48,129 nucleotides of DNA from Coprococcus sp. (GTDB lineage: Bacteria; Bacillota; Clostridia; Lachnospirales; Lachnospiraceae). The notes beneath the pieces were generated by a model that worked only from the letters and a program-made list of their open reading frames with translations, was not told the DNA's origin and ran no database searches. Of this stretch, positions 23,907-34,800 are shown piece by piece (the first letter of the stretch is position 1; each line of letters opens with the position of its first letter). Position numbers and translations under genes: made by a program. The stretch is from NCBI GenBank assembly GCA_016297325.1, contig JAEDGW010000004.1, positions 1-48,129 on the forward strand. Direction: 5' to 3'.

Positions 23907-25835
23907 ATGCACAAAATACTGTATTTTGATTATGCAGCATTTGCGATATTTGCGATCATAGCGGTGTCGATCATATTTAAAGGACTTACAAGAGGAAAGC
24001 TTAACAGGCAGTTTCTTATGGTGCTGACTGTGGCTTTGTTTGCCACGGCCTTTGATATAGGTGCTATAGTTTATGATAATTTTGGAGAGAGACATGCAGC
24101 TGCCCAGTATATGTTCCATACGGGATATCTTTTTTTCCATGGACTGTCAACTCCGCTGTATGTGACATATATGATCAATCTGGTTGACGATGTACATATA
24201 TTCAAGCGGAAAGGCAGAAGTGTCCTCATGCAGATTCCGTTTCTGATGTCAGTGGTCTGTCTTGTGGTCAATATGTTTATACCATGTGTATTCTCCATCG
24301 GACCAGAGGGAGAGTACAGAAGAGAATTCTGGATGAATTATCTGTACCTCATGGCAGCTTTCTATATAATAGTCGGAATCGTAGTTGTCATCAGATATAG
24401 AAAGAGACTCAGCAAGAGAGTTTTCACATCGGTCATAGCGGTATTTCCTATAGTCGTCATAGCTGTTCTTTATCAGTTCTGGAATCCGAATGTTCCGGCG
24501 GAGATGTTTGCAAATGCCATAGGACTCCTCTTTGTGGCGCTGTTCATACAGAGCCCTGAACAGATAGTCAGCAGTACGACAGGTCTTAACAAGATAACGA
24601 GATATATGAACGATCTTCAGAACGCTATAGATAATGGCGAGCATATAAAGATCATCCTCATTTCACTTGAGAATGACAAGACTCTCAGAGGAATGATGGG
24701 AGTTACAGAATACCACAAACTGCTGAAACTTCTTGCTGACCGGTTTGTTATGTGGGGAAGCAGATGGAAGAACTCTGTTGAGTGGTATTATCTGGGCAAT
24801 GGTATGTTCAGATGTATGTTCAACGAGAAATGTGCTGACAAGGTAGATGAATTTGCCTCATTTGTAAATGAAGAATTGAAGAAGGGCTATGAGTACAATG
24901 ATATGCTCATCAATACCCTTGCAAATATATGTGTGCTGTGTTGCCCGGATGATATAGATGACGTGGATACAGTTATGAGATTTGGCGCAGAGATGTCAGA
25001 GCGCAAGTATGTAGGTGAGGTGCTCTATGCGAAGGATATATATAAGAAAGATCATTATGATCTCATAAGGGATATGGATGTCATCATAGACAGAGCATTT
25101 GCTGAGGGCAATTTTGAAGTGTTTTATCAGCCAATATACAGTGTGAAAGAGAACAGGTATAACAGCGCTGAGGCACTGCTGAGATTACATGATGATAAGT
25201 ATGGTTTTGTGTCTCCTGAGATATTTATTCCGGCAGCAGAGCAGAATGGAATGATACACAAGATCGGAACGTTCGTGCTGGATGAGGTATGCAAGTTTAT
25301 CTCTGGAAAAGAATTCAAAGAGATGGGACTTGAATATATAGAGATCAACCTCTCTGTGATGCAGTGTATGAGCAGTGAACTTGCAGGTGAAGTGCAGAAT
25401 ATCATAAGCAAATATGGCGTCAGCCCGGATCAGGTAAATCTTGAGATAACCGAGACCGCTGCGGCATATGCCCAGACCACAATGATGGACAATATAAACA
25501 AACTCACAGAGGGTGGAATAGCGTTTTCACTCGATGACTTTGGAACTGGATATTCAAACATGAAGAGAATAGCATCCATGCCATTTGCTATAGTGAAGCT
25601 TGATAAGACATTTGCGGAGATGAATTCGGATGAGAAGCTGCGCAAGATTGTCAAGAATACCATATATATGGTTAAGGATATGAATATGCGCATAGTGGTG
25701 GAGGGTGTAGAGACAGCGGAATCGTTTGCCGAGTTTAAAGCCATGGGAGTGGATTATATCCAGGGGTATTATTTCTCAAAACCACTGCCGGGCGGTAAGT
25801 TTGTAAATGAAGTTTCAAGAGTGAATTTGAGCTGA
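23907..25835 (+). CDS. Membrane c-di-GMP phosphodiesterase (7TM sensor, degenerate GGDEF, EAL)
   Basis: A 642-residue protein. Residues 1-220 contain about seven membrane segments. Residues 225-380 are a GGDEF-like domain that has lost its active site (LGNGMF in place of GGDEF). Residues 385-640 form an EAL domain with all catalytic residues: E in EALLR (about 421), N in EINLS, E in LEITET, DD in LDDFGTGYSN, K in VKLDKTF, E in VVEGVET and Q in QGYYFSKPL. It should hydrolyse c-di-GMP to pGpG under control of a membrane-sensed signal. It is a likely counterpart of the cyclase at 14136. It is 21 bases from the GDPD gene. Confidence 0.9.
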   Translation: MHKILYFDYAAFAIFAIIAVSIIFKGLTRGKLNRQFLMVLTVALFATAFDIGAIVYDNFGERHAAAQYMFHTGYLFFHGLSTPLYVTYMINLVDDVHIFKRKGRSVLMQIPFLMSVVCLVVNMFIPCVFSIGPEGEYRREFWMNYLYLMAAFYIIVGIVVVIRYRKRLSKRVFTSVIAVFPIVVIAVLYQFWNPNVPAEMFANAIGLLFVALFIQSPEQIVSSTTGLNKITRYMNDLQNAIDNGEHIKIILISLENDKTLRGMMGVTEYHKLLKLLADRFVMWGSRWKNSVEWYYLGNGMFRCMFNEKCADKVDEFASFVNEELKKGYEYNDMLINTLANICVLCCPDDIDDVDTVMRFGAEMSERKYVGEVLYAKDIYKKDHYDLIRDMDVIIDRAFAEGNFEVFYQPIYSVKENRYNSAEALLRLHDDKYGFVSPEIFIPAAEQNGMIHKIGTFVLDEVCKFISGKEFKEMGLEYIEINLSVMQCMSSELAGEVQNIISKYGVSPDQVNLEITETAAAYAQTTMMDNINKLTEGGIAFSLDDFGTGYSNMKRIASMPFAIVKLDKTFAEMNSDEKLRKIVKNTIYMVKDMNMRIVVEGVETAESFAEFKAMGVDYIQGYYFSKPLPGGKFVNEVSRVNLS

Positions 25836-25851
25836 AAGGAATGTGTGGATT

Positions 25852-26778
25852 ATGGCGACTGAGTGCAGCTTGGTTATCGATGAGATCGAGAAAGTTGTAA
25901 AGGGAAAAAGAGATATTATAGAGCTGGTGTATGCCGCTATATTGGCGGGAGGCCATATACTTCTGGACGATATCCCGGGAGTTGGAAAGACTACGCTGGC
26001 TACGGCATTTGCCAGAAGTCTGGACATGAGTTACAACCGTGTGCAGTTCACACCGGATGTCCTTCCAAGTGACATCATGGGATTTTCAATGTACAACGCC
26101 CAGACAGGTCAGTTTGAATACAGAGAGGGTTCGGCATTCTGTAACCTTTTTCTTGCTGATGAGATCAACAGAACATCTCCGAAAAGCCAGTCAGCACTTC
26201 TTGAGATCATGGAGGAGAGACATGTCACGGTTGATGCAGTGACCAGAGATCTGCCAAAGCCTTTTATTGTTATAGCTACACAGAATCCGGTGGGATCATC
26301 CGGAACACAGATGCTGCCTGAATCACAGCTTGACAGATTCATGATAAGGCTTTCTATGGGATATCCGTCACATGAGGCTGCGGTCCAGATACTCAAAGGC
26401 CAGGAGTTTAATCTGATGGATCAGGTAGGGAAGGTTATGTCCAGACAGGAACTTATAGATATGCAGCAGAAGGTGAATTCACTTCCGGTGCATGACTCGA
26501 TATTTGACTACATAGTATCCCTGGTCGAGGCTACCAGAAGCAGTGAATATTTCTCTATGGGAGCCAGCCCGAGAGGGGCAAATGCCCTCCTGCGCATGAG
26601 CAGGGCTATGGCAGTCCTGGCCGGCAGAGAGTATGTTGTGCCGGAGGATGTGGCGGCGGTTTTTACAGCGGTGCTAGGACATAGAGTTAAACTTTCGACA
26701 AAGGCGAGAGCGAACGGATATAATGTGGCTGACGCTCTGGGCGAGACCAGAAGACTTGTGAAAGTGCCAAGAACATAA
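25852..26778 (+). CDS. MoxR-family AAA+ ATPase
   Basis: A 308-residue AAA+ protein starting at ATG 25852, with AAAGGA upstream. Walker A is DIPGVGKTTLA (about 44-54), Walker B LLADEINRTSPKSQSALLEIMEE, and sensor 1 IATQNP. The C-terminal lid domain includes GASPRGANALLRMSRAMAVLAGREYVVPEDV. MoxR ATPases act as chaperones that mature or insert metal cofactors, often with vWA or DUF58 proteins. Here DUF58 and transglutaminase genes follow, the standard three-gene module. Confidence 0.9.
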   Translation: MATECSLVIDEIEKVVKGKRDIIELVYAAILAGGHILLDDIPGVGKTTLATAFARSLDMSYNRVQFTPDVLPSDIMGFSMYNAQTGQFEYREGSAFCNLFLADEINRTSPKSQSALLEIMEERHVTVDAVTRDLPKPFIVIATQNPVGSSGTQMLPESQLDRFMIRLSMGYPSHEAAVQILKGQEFNLMDQVGKVMSRQELIDMQQKVNSLPVHDSIFDYIVSLVEATRSSEYFSMGASPRGANALLRMSRAMAVLAGREYVVPEDVAAVFTAVLGHRVKLSTKARANGYNVADALGETRRLVKVPRT

Positions 26779-26867
26779 AATCACAGTTGTCTGGAGAATG
26801 ACAGTTAAAAGTAATGACATTCAAAAGAAGTGATATTCAAAATTAAAAAATAAAGGAGGATCGGTAG

Positions 26868-27929
26868 ATGCGATATGCATGGCATGTTATAAAATACATT
26901 CTTGTTTTCGTTGTGAATCTGCTGATCTTTCTTTTTGTGCACTCATATTTCAATCTGGTGGTCATGATAGTCATGATCGCTATGCCATTTATCTCAATCC
27001 TGTGTGCAGTTATCACGGCAAATCAGTTATCGGTGAGGTTCGGAGGTGCAAACAGGGATCTCACGGTTGATGAGCCGTTTCTAGTGTCGGTCATTTTAGA
27101 CAATGGCAGTATTTTCCCCAATATGAACGTAGATATAAATATAACCATGGAGAATGCACTGTTTAAAACCAGTGGGAAACATACGTTGTGCATACCGGCT
27201 TATGCCCACGGCACGGATGCTGTGGATTATCAGATCGGGCAGTCCCTTGTGGGCGTCCTCAAAGTTTCGGCAGATGAGCTTCGCATAACCGATTGGATGG
27301 GATTCATCCGTATCAGGAAAAGATGTGACGCAGAGAGGGATTACGTCGTATTTCCATCCGGAAAAATGATGGTAAGACCTGATATGGCTGCGGTGTCCTA
27401 TGGTATGAACGAGGCGGAGGAGAGCCAGAAGAAGGGAAATGATTTCTCAGAGGTTGTTGATGTGAGAGAGTACCGGCCGGGGGACAAGTTTCAGAATATA
27501 CACTGGAAACTGTCTGCAAAGAAGGATATCCTGATGGTGAAAGAGCGTGAAAGCATGTCATCCAGCAGGCTCATGGTTCTCGTGGAACTTGCAAATGATG
27601 ACAGTGACGTATTGAATGACGTGCTCAAGGCTGCCTATGAGGTGGCAGTCTATCTGCTGGAGGAGGGCGTTCCATTTACATATTATTACTGGAGCACTTT
27701 GCAGGGTGACATAGTTGAAACTTCTGTGGACAGCCGTGAGATACTGGATGAATGGGTGGAAAAGATCTTCTATGAGCAGTCATACAGTGATGAGAGATAT
27801 GGACTGTCCATGCTTGAGAAAGTGGTTTCAGATGACAGAAAACTGATAGTTATAACAGGTTCGCACAGCAGTTTTGGCGAAACTGTATTTACATGTGGAA
27901 GCCGTGTGAAAGGATATATAAGTGAGTAG
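26868..27929 (+). CDS. DUF58 membrane protein
   Basis: A 353-residue protein with two N-terminal membrane segments (about 8-52) and a cytoplasmic DUF58 domain carrying the signature VVDVREYRPGDKFQNIHWKLSAKKDILMVKE (about 190-225). DUF58 has a vWA-like fold and works with the MoxR ATPase encoded upstream. AGGAGG lies before the ATG. The stop overlaps the GTG start of the transglutaminase gene by eight bases, showing translational coupling. The substrate of the module is not known. Confidence 0.9.
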   Translation: MRYAWHVIKYILVFVVNLLIFLFVHSYFNLVVMIVMIAMPFISILCAVITANQLSVRFGGANRDLTVDEPFLVSVILDNGSIFPNMNVDINITMENALFKTSGKHTLCIPAYAHGTDAVDYQIGQSLVGVLKVSADELRITDWMGFIRIRKRCDAERDYVVFPSGKMMVRPDMAAVSYGMNEAEESQKKGNDFSEVVDVREYRPGDKFQNIHWKLSAKKDILMVKERESMSSSRLMVLVELANDDSDVLNDVLKAAYEVAVYLLEEGVPFTYYYWSTLQGDIVETSVDSREILDEWVEKIFYEQSYSDERYGLSMLEKVVSDDRKLIVITGSHSSFGETVFTCGSRVKGYISE

Positions 27930-30366
27930 ATCGTTCAGTAAAAAGAAAAAAACTGAATATGAAGATATAGAACTTTGCAGAGGCGTGAAGATCCTTAATC
28001 AGCCGGAGATAACCTGTGATGACGGCAGGGGTGTTGGAAGACTTGCGTTCAGCCAGAAACAGGGGCGTAAGGCTGGCCTGATGCGTGGGCGTTCAGTCAG
28101 AAACGACAGCCGTGGTATCATGGCGAAAAGTATTCTTGAAATGCTCATAATAGGTGGCTCTATGTGCGGACTCTTATCGTGCATAGAGATAGATTATGGA
28201 GCATTGATCATACTTGCTGCATGTCTGGTATTTGCCATCTATTTCTGCAGTCTGTTCAAATCTGGCAAGACATGGGTCAGGGATGTCGGTTATGTGGTAT
28301 TTTTTGCTGTTTTTGTGGCGTTCATACTTTTGTTCAGAAGGTATGTGAACAGTGGTTTCTATGCCATGGTCAATGAATTCCTGGATCATGTCACTGACTA
28401 TTATGGTGCACAGGATGTAAAGGTGTTCTCAGAGAGCATATCAAACAGAACGGTGACTGTTCCGATAGCGGCGGCTACGATCTGCTGCGTGGAGATAATA
28501 GTCCTCAACATTTTCCTAAACACGAAGATGAGCGTGTTCTGGGCTGCCTGGTTTTCACTGCCGGCATTTGTGATACCGCTGTTTTTCAGATTTGAGCCGG
28601 ATGGAATATATATGTTCATGGTCATCGCAGGTCTCATAGGTGTCATATGCCTGAATGGAAATGGACATTACAGGATAACAGATTCCGAATCCACATTCCA
28701 GTATGACGGAAAAAAACACAGGATGTCCTACAGGCACAGCGATAGGGCGTCATTTCAGCTTACCATGTGTATAATGCTGGTGAGTTTGGCCATAGGTGGT
28801 GTGATCATGGTGGTAAAGCCTGCTGACGGTTTTCTATACAGATATAAGAACAGTTCAGTCAAGAGTAAGATAGAGGGGCCTCTGGGAAATCTTATAATGT
28901 ATGGTTTTGAATCACTCAGGAATTCTGCGAATACAGGAGGTCTTGCGAATGGACAACTGGGCGGAGTGTCTGACGTGTATATTGACGGACAGACAGATCT
29001 TATTGTGAGATTTGCGCCGTATAGCTCAGACCGGATATATCTCAGATCATTTGTGGGAGATTCTTACGATTGGGATCACTGGTCCAGGGATCAGGAGAAT
29101 ATGTACCCGGCTCCGGATAATACGGATGCACACCCACATGGACGTATGGACATAAAAAATGTGGATGGCACACAGGGTGTGGAGTATTATCCGTATTACT
29201 CAGGTTATGACATGGGGCTTTATGATGTGGATGACAGTGCCGGGAACAGTACAGAAGACTCGGGAAAAACAGCCATAGGTGTGTATGACGAAGATGACGG
29301 TTATTATACATATGATTATGCTCCGTCAGCCTTGGCAGAGCCTGTGTCAGATGATCCGGATTCCAGGTATCTGGCCGTTCCGGAGGTGAATTTAAAATCT
29401 GTTCAGGAGTTTTGCGAGAAGGCGGGGATAACAGAATTAGACTCAGTGGATAGTAAGATACAAAAGACGTATATATACTTCCTGGAGAATTATCCGTATA
29501 CCATGCATCCTGGAGCGACGCCTAGGGATGAGGATTATGTGAATTATTTCCTCAACACCACGAAGAAGGGATTGTGTGCAAATTATGCAACGGCTGGAGC
29601 TTTGATACTGAGATATCTTGGAATACCGACAAGGTATGTGGAAGGATATGTGATAGACTATGATGAGGTGCTTGGCGGGGATATCATCGATGACCGCAAG
29701 TACAGTGATTATTTTACAGGATATAATGAGCTGGGAGAAACTGCGGTAGTCCAGGTTGATGTGACTGACAGCGGTGCTCATGCCTGGATAGAGGCTTTTA
29801 TACATGGAAGATGGCAGGTCGTGGAACTTACACCTCCATCAAACGAGGAAGATGATGAGACCACAGAGGATTTCTGGACGAGGTTTGGAAGATGGCTTTC
29901 AGGAGATTCCGGGGACGGTGGAGACACCACCGCTACAGGATATACATTTTCTCTCGGTGATAACATATGGATAATTTATATACTTATAGGCGGAGTCCTG
30001 CTTGCCATTTTAGTATTTGTGATCAGGCTGATCGTGATAAAGATGATCAGGATAGTTGGGTATCACAGCAGAGATGAAGCGGCTAATATTGTGGCTTACT
30101 ACAGATATATGTGTGACTATGCCCGCATGGCCGATGAGAATTTTGACAGGGCAGAAAGCCATAGAGCCCAGCTTGATATATTTGCACCGGATATGGATGA
30201 AGGCGAGAGAAGAGCGCTTGCAGATGATCTGGAGCTTGTCAGCTATGGCCCGGGGGCTGATCCTGATGCTTGCGAAGTTATGGCAAAACGTCTCAGACAG
30301 CTTTTCAGGACGTATAGAAAATGCGTGCCGGTGATAAAGAGAATATACATATTCAGAAAGTTGTAG
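27922..30366 (+). CDS. Membrane transglutaminase-like protein (TgpA type)
   Basis: An 814-residue protein starting with GTG and overlapping the DUF58 gene. It begins with a basic cytoplasmic stretch and has several membrane segments in about 65-300. An extracellular transglutaminase-core domain follows at about 490-640, and there is one more membrane segment near 680. The catalytic triad is visible: Cys in KKGLCANYATAGALILRYLGIPTRYVEGY, His in GAHAWIEAFIHGRWQVVELTPP, and Asp/Glu nearby. Together with MoxR and DUF58 this forms a conserved cell-surface module of unknown substrate. The C-terminal 130 residues are cytoplasmic and helical. Confidence 0.9.
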   Translation: MSRSFSKKKKTEYEDIELCRGVKILNQPEITCDDGRGVGRLAFSQKQGRKAGLMRGRSVRNDSRGIMAKSILEMLIIGGSMCGLLSCIEIDYGALIILAACLVFAIYFCSLFKSGKTWVRDVGYVVFFAVFVAFILLFRRYVNSGFYAMVNEFLDHVTDYYGAQDVKVFSESISNRTVTVPIAAATICCVEIIVLNIFLNTKMSVFWAAWFSLPAFVIPLFFRFEPDGIYMFMVIAGLIGVICLNGNGHYRITDSESTFQYDGKKHRMSYRHSDRASFQLTMCIMLVSLAIGGVIMVVKPADGFLYRYKNSSVKSKIEGPLGNLIMYGFESLRNSANTGGLANGQLGGVSDVYIDGQTDLIVRFAPYSSDRIYLRSFVGDSYDWDHWSRDQENMYPAPDNTDAHPHGRMDIKNVDGTQGVEYYPYYSGYDMGLYDVDDSAGNSTEDSGKTAIGVYDEDDGYYTYDYAPSALAEPVSDDPDSRYLAVPEVNLKSVQEFCEKAGITELDSVDSKIQKTYIYFLENYPYTMHPGATPRDEDYVNYFLNTTKKGLCANYATAGALILRYLGIPTRYVEGYVIDYDEVLGGDIIDDRKYSDYFTGYNELGETAVVQVDVTDSGAHAWIEAFIHGRWQVVELTPPSNEEDDETTEDFWTRFGRWLSGDSGDGGDTTATGYTFSLGDNIWIIYILIGGVLLAILVFVIRLIVIKMIRIVGYHSRDEAANIVAYYRYMCDYARMADENFDRAESHRAQLDIFAPDMDEGERRALADDLELVSYGPGADPDACEVMAKRLRQLFRTYRKCVPVIKRIYIFRKL

Positions 30367-30486
30367 TATAGTTGACAGGGGAGAAAAATCGGCAGGAAAG
30401 AGAGCTGAAAAAACTATAATAAGCAATAATCAAAAGTGAAAACATAATAGGAAAAGATAACCCTAAGAGAAAAAAGGAGGAAGGTA

Positions 30487-31188
30487 ATGCTAGGTATAAT
30501 TGGAGCCATGGATGAGGAAGTGGCAAGACTTAAAGAGATGATAGATGGCCTTGAGATCACAGACAAATGCGGAATGAATTTCTATAAGGGAACCATAAGC
30601 GGCACTGATGTTGTGGTAGTAAAGTGCGGCGTAGGAAAGGTAAATGCGGCCATGTGCACGCAGTCGATGATAGATCTGTTTGGCGTTGATGCAATAATCA
30701 ATACAGGTATAGCGGGATCGCTCGATGCAGATATTGATATAGGTGATATAGTATTTGCGGTTGACACCGTGGAACATGATATGGATGTGGCAGCACTTGG
30801 ATACGCCCCTGGAATCATCCCTGACACGGAGACCAGCGTGTTTGGTACGGATCCATATCTTCTGGAGCTGGCGAAGGAGTCAACTGAAGCTGCAGGTGTC
30901 GATGTAAAAGTATTTACAGGAAGGGTTGTCAGCGGCGACCAGTTCATATCAAACCGTGAGAAGAAAGAATGGCTTGTATCAACATTTGGCGGAAAGTGCG
31001 CTGAGATGGAGGGCGCTTCCATAGGACATGTGGCTGTACTCAACAAAGTTCCATACCTTGTGGTGAGAGCCATTTCGGATAAGGCTGATGACAGTGCAGA
31101 TATGGATTACCCTACATTTGCGGCAAAGGCTATAGACAACAGCGTTGCGATGATGACAGAGATAATAAAGAGATATGAGGTGAAATAA
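30487..31188 (+). CDS. mtnN: 5'-methylthioadenosine/S-adenosylhomocysteine nucleosidase
   Basis: This 233-residue enzyme cleaves adenine from S-adenosylhomocysteine, methylthioadenosine and 5'-deoxyadenosine. Signature stretches are IIGAMDEEVARLKE at the N-terminus, GVGKVNAA, INTGIAGSLD, SGDQFI, and AEMEGASIGHVA with the catalytic Glu, plus the late Asp in RAISDKADD. AAAAAAGGAGG precedes the ATG. luxS follows with no gap, so the two enzymes that turn S-adenosylhomocysteine into homocysteine and the AI-2 precursor are made together. Confidence 0.95.
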   Translation: MLGIIGAMDEEVARLKEMIDGLEITDKCGMNFYKGTISGTDVVVVKCGVGKVNAAMCTQSMIDLFGVDAIINTGIAGSLDADIDIGDIVFAVDTVEHDMDVAALGYAPGIIPDTETSVFGTDPYLLELAKESTEAAGVDVKVFTGRVVSGDQFISNREKKEWLVSTFGGKCAEMEGASIGHVAVLNKVPYLVVRAISDKADDSADMDYPTFAAKAIDNSVAMMTEIIKRYEVK

Positions 31189-31671
31189 ATGGACAAAATA
31201 GCAAGTTTTCAGATCAATCATCTGATCCTGAATCCGGGAATATATGTTTCAAGAAAGGATAAGGCGGGGGATCAGGTGCTCACAACATTTGACATAAGGA
31301 TGACAAAACCTAATTATGAGCCTGTCATGAATACGGCTGAGGTTCATACGATAGAACATCTCGGTGCGACATACCTGAGAAATCATCCGGATTACAAGGA
31401 CAAAGTTATATATTTTGGCCCTATGGGTTGCAGAACGGGATTCTATCTCATCCTTGCAGGAGATTATGAGTCCAAGGATATAGTAGATCTCATGATATCC
31501 ATGTTTGAGTTTATCCGCCACTATCACGATCCGATACCGGGTGCAAATCCAAGGGAGTGCGGCAATTATCTGGACATGAATCTTGGCATGGCAAATTATC
31601 TGGCTGAGAAGTTTCTGTCACAGGTTCTGTACAACATAGATGACAGCAGACTTAATTATCCAGAAGGTTAG
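31189..31671 (+). CDS. luxS: S-ribosylhomocysteine lyase (AI-2 synthase)
   Basis: This 160-residue LuxS has the metal-binding HTIEHLGATYLRNH (His and His of H-x3-H), the catalytic Cys in GPMGCRTGFYL, and the third metal ligand in REC. It converts S-ribosylhomocysteine to homocysteine and DPD, the AI-2 precursor. The ATG abuts the mtnN stop codon. It ends 108 bases before a strong terminator. All key residues are intact. Confidence 0.95.
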   Translation: MDKIASFQINHLILNPGIYVSRKDKAGDQVLTTFDIRMTKPNYEPVMNTAEVHTIEHLGATYLRNHPDYKDKVIYFGPMGCRTGFYLILAGDYESKDIVDLMISMFEFIRHYHDPIPGANPRECGNYLDMNLGMANYLAEKFLSQVLYNIDDSRLNYPEG

Positions 31672-31779
31672 GTTTTAAGCCCCTTGTGGGTGCGTAAATT
31701 ATACAGAGAATGAAAAAACAGGGAAAAAGTACCTTGAAATTCGCTTTATAGAGGAATATGTGCCATCCTGTTGACGAAG

Positions 31780-31817
31780 AAGCTTACGTGTGGTTTAAAT
31801 GCACGTAAGCTTTTTTT
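31780..31817 (+). terminator. Intrinsic terminator after luxS
   Basis: AAGCTTACGTG and CACGTAAGCTT form a perfect 11-bp stem with an 11-base loop, running into seven T residues. Confidence 0.9.
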
Positions 31818-31868
31818 GCGCAGATAGCTTAACGGTTCATGAAACTGAAAAAATGAAAGGATGGACAC

Positions 31869-34800
31869 ATGAAAAAATTAAATATTTACAAGATCCTGCT
31901 GGCGGTCGTTCTTACGTTATCGCTGTCCGGGATCGTGTTTTATCAGAAGTTCACTGCGAGATCAAGAGCTGATGAGTCTGTCATGAGCAGCCAGGGTGAA
32001 CATACGGAAGTGTATTTTGAAGATGAAGAGGATGGGGAGGCTGGCAATGCAGGGGCTGCCGCATCACCATCAGATGCACAGATAGCTGACGTGGGTACTG
32101 GTGACAGGATAGAGAGCGGTGAACTGGTCTACTACGGCGGTGAGCCGTATACAAGGTATTACACTGTGTATATGAATGGACAGAGATACAGTGCGTACTG
32201 TGGAGATCACAGCAAGAATGCTGTAAGGAGTACAGGAAATGTGACATTTGGCACTACGCAGGACACACTTGTCAGGAAGGCGTTCATGTATGGACCTGAC
32301 AGCAGCTGTGCCTGGAGCGGCTTTTCGGGCATGAGCAGGAATGACAGGCAGCTTGTCATGGCGCTCACACTGAATTATATAAGGCATGGACAGTATTTCC
32401 CAGTGGTATCAGAATTTTACAGATATATATCATCGTCTGAGTGTAAGGATGTGATACTTGATGGCGATCAGACGGGGCTTGCCATAGTGGAGGATTGCAG
32501 CGGAAAGAAATATGGCAGCAGTGTAACCCTGACAAATCACGCAAGGTACAGGGATGCATCGTCGGATGTGGTCAGAAAAAGGACTGTGACGGTGAGGATA
32601 GACGGCGCTGCCCAGAACTATGTGAATGTGGCGGTGCCGGGAAATACATGGCTCCACATCATCAGAAAGGGAACGTCTGCGATAAAGACCATAAAAAGTG
32701 GATCGGTGAAGATTATGACCGGTGACAGATTCTTTTTCAGTGCGGGACTTGGATATTCTGGAAAGGCATCGATCGGGCCTGTAAGTGGACTTCCCGGTGT
32801 GACAGCATATACAGCGGATTCAAATTCGACAACCGCTGATCAGCAGCTTTTGTTTGGAGGTGTGGTAAGTTTTTCAAGCATCAGTATATCCCTTGACTGG
32901 AAGGAGATAAAGGACGAGGGCTACATGTGGCTTTTAAAGAATAAAAATTATGATAAAACCACCTATCGTATCACCGACGCCGAGCCGTATAACAGTGCCA
33001 GATATGGTGTGGATAATTATTCATATGCGGGCATCATGTATCTTGTAAAAAACAGTGAGGGAAAATGTGTGGACAGATTCCTGCTGTCATATGACGGCTG
33101 CTGTTATGTGGATAAGACGACAGGCAGGCATATAGTCCTTAAAAATTCCAGGGAAAAAGAACTATATAATGGCAGGATAAAGCATAAACGGGCCAGACTT
33201 CCGTATGGCGAATACACAGTTGAGGAAGCAAATGTGCTGTGGGAGTGCAACAATGCAACGGGGGATATAAAGTGGACAAACCGCAAGGTGATAAACTCCG
33301 GATACAAGAAAAGTGATAAGGTGTACAAAGTAAAGATCACAAAGGCCAACAGCAGCGAATCACTGGCGTCTGCGCTGTTGCTTCACGTGACTGATGAGGC
33401 TGTGAAAGGTCAGTTCAGTATTCAAAAGACAGATGCAGACACTAAGGATCCGGTTGGTGGGGCGGTGTACCGTGTTGTAAAGGATTCTGCCGGCGCAGAT
33501 GGAAAAGAAATATGTGTAGCAATAGCGAGAACTGATTCTGATGGAAATGGAATATTTGTGTCTTCACTGTATGGGGGCAAGGGTACGCCTGTGCTCACGG
33601 ATCTTCCAATCGGCAGATACAGGATATACGAGAAGACGGCTCCGAAGAAATATGAGCTGAACAGTGATGAGGCTGTTCTTGAGGTGGCGCCGGACGGAGA
33701 AAAACTGTATGTAAATGGCAGACTGTGTGACAGCAGTGATAAATACAGTGTCAGATGGTCAACAACTGATAAAGTGATGTCCGGAAGTGTTGATATGAAG
33801 ATATATAAACAGGATGCTGCAACATATGGAGATCCGCAGGGAGATGCCACACTTGAGGGAGCAGAGTTCACTGTGAAATATTACAGCGGACTTTATTACT
33901 CAAAGGATAAACTGCCAAAGGAGCCGGACAGGACGTGGGTGCTTCAGACTGATGAGAACGGTTTCTGTGATCTGAGCAGCAAATACGTATCGGAATCTGC
34001 AAAGAGCGATGATTTCTATCTGGACGATCATGGCAAGGCGACCATTCCACAGGGAACGATAACTGTACAGGAGACCGGAGCCCCAGAGGGATATACTCTG
34101 GTTGAACCGGTTGTCAGGAACGGCTCAGACGGCAGAACCATAGATGTGGCTGATGGAGTGTATCTTGACAGGGTGACAAGTGATGGCGGCAGGGTGAGCC
34201 TTACATATGGGGAAGAACTGATAGTTGGCAATCATGTTGTTCGTGGAGATTTTAAACTTCACAAAAAGGATGCGGCAACCGGTGACGGGATAGGAGGTAT
34301 AGCTTTTCTTCTGGAAAATGATGACAGATCCCAGTCTGTGGTGGTCTATACGGATGACGATGGATATTATTCCAGTTCATCTGACTATATAAGCCATACC
34401 TGCAATACAAACGGAGGAAAACAGGGGGATGGAATATGGTTTGGTGATGAGAACGCAGATGATGAAAGGGGCGCACTTCCGTATGGAAAGTATCACCTGA
34501 CGGAACTTAGATGTGATGCCAACAGGAATATGTATAAGAACATTGAAGAGATAACATTTGAGATCGGAGAGGACGGAGCGGATATAGATCTCGGCGATAT
34601 TGAAAATGAGAGATTTGCAGGGATGACTTCATATGCAAGCCTTTCAGGGGATGATGAAAAAAGGCTTCCTCCGGGAACGGAAGTGGTTCAGCTTACAGAT
34701 CTTGTCAGCATGGAAGGGCTTGATATTGGACATGTCTACACCCTGCATGGATGGGTGGTCAGCAAAGAGACAGGTGAAAAGCTGGAGGACGAAGGCGCAG

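Noticed and set aside
30367..30486. A SAM-related riboswitch before mtnN-luxS
   Set aside because: The 120-base leader is A-rich and shows no stable stems or conserved riboswitch motifs.
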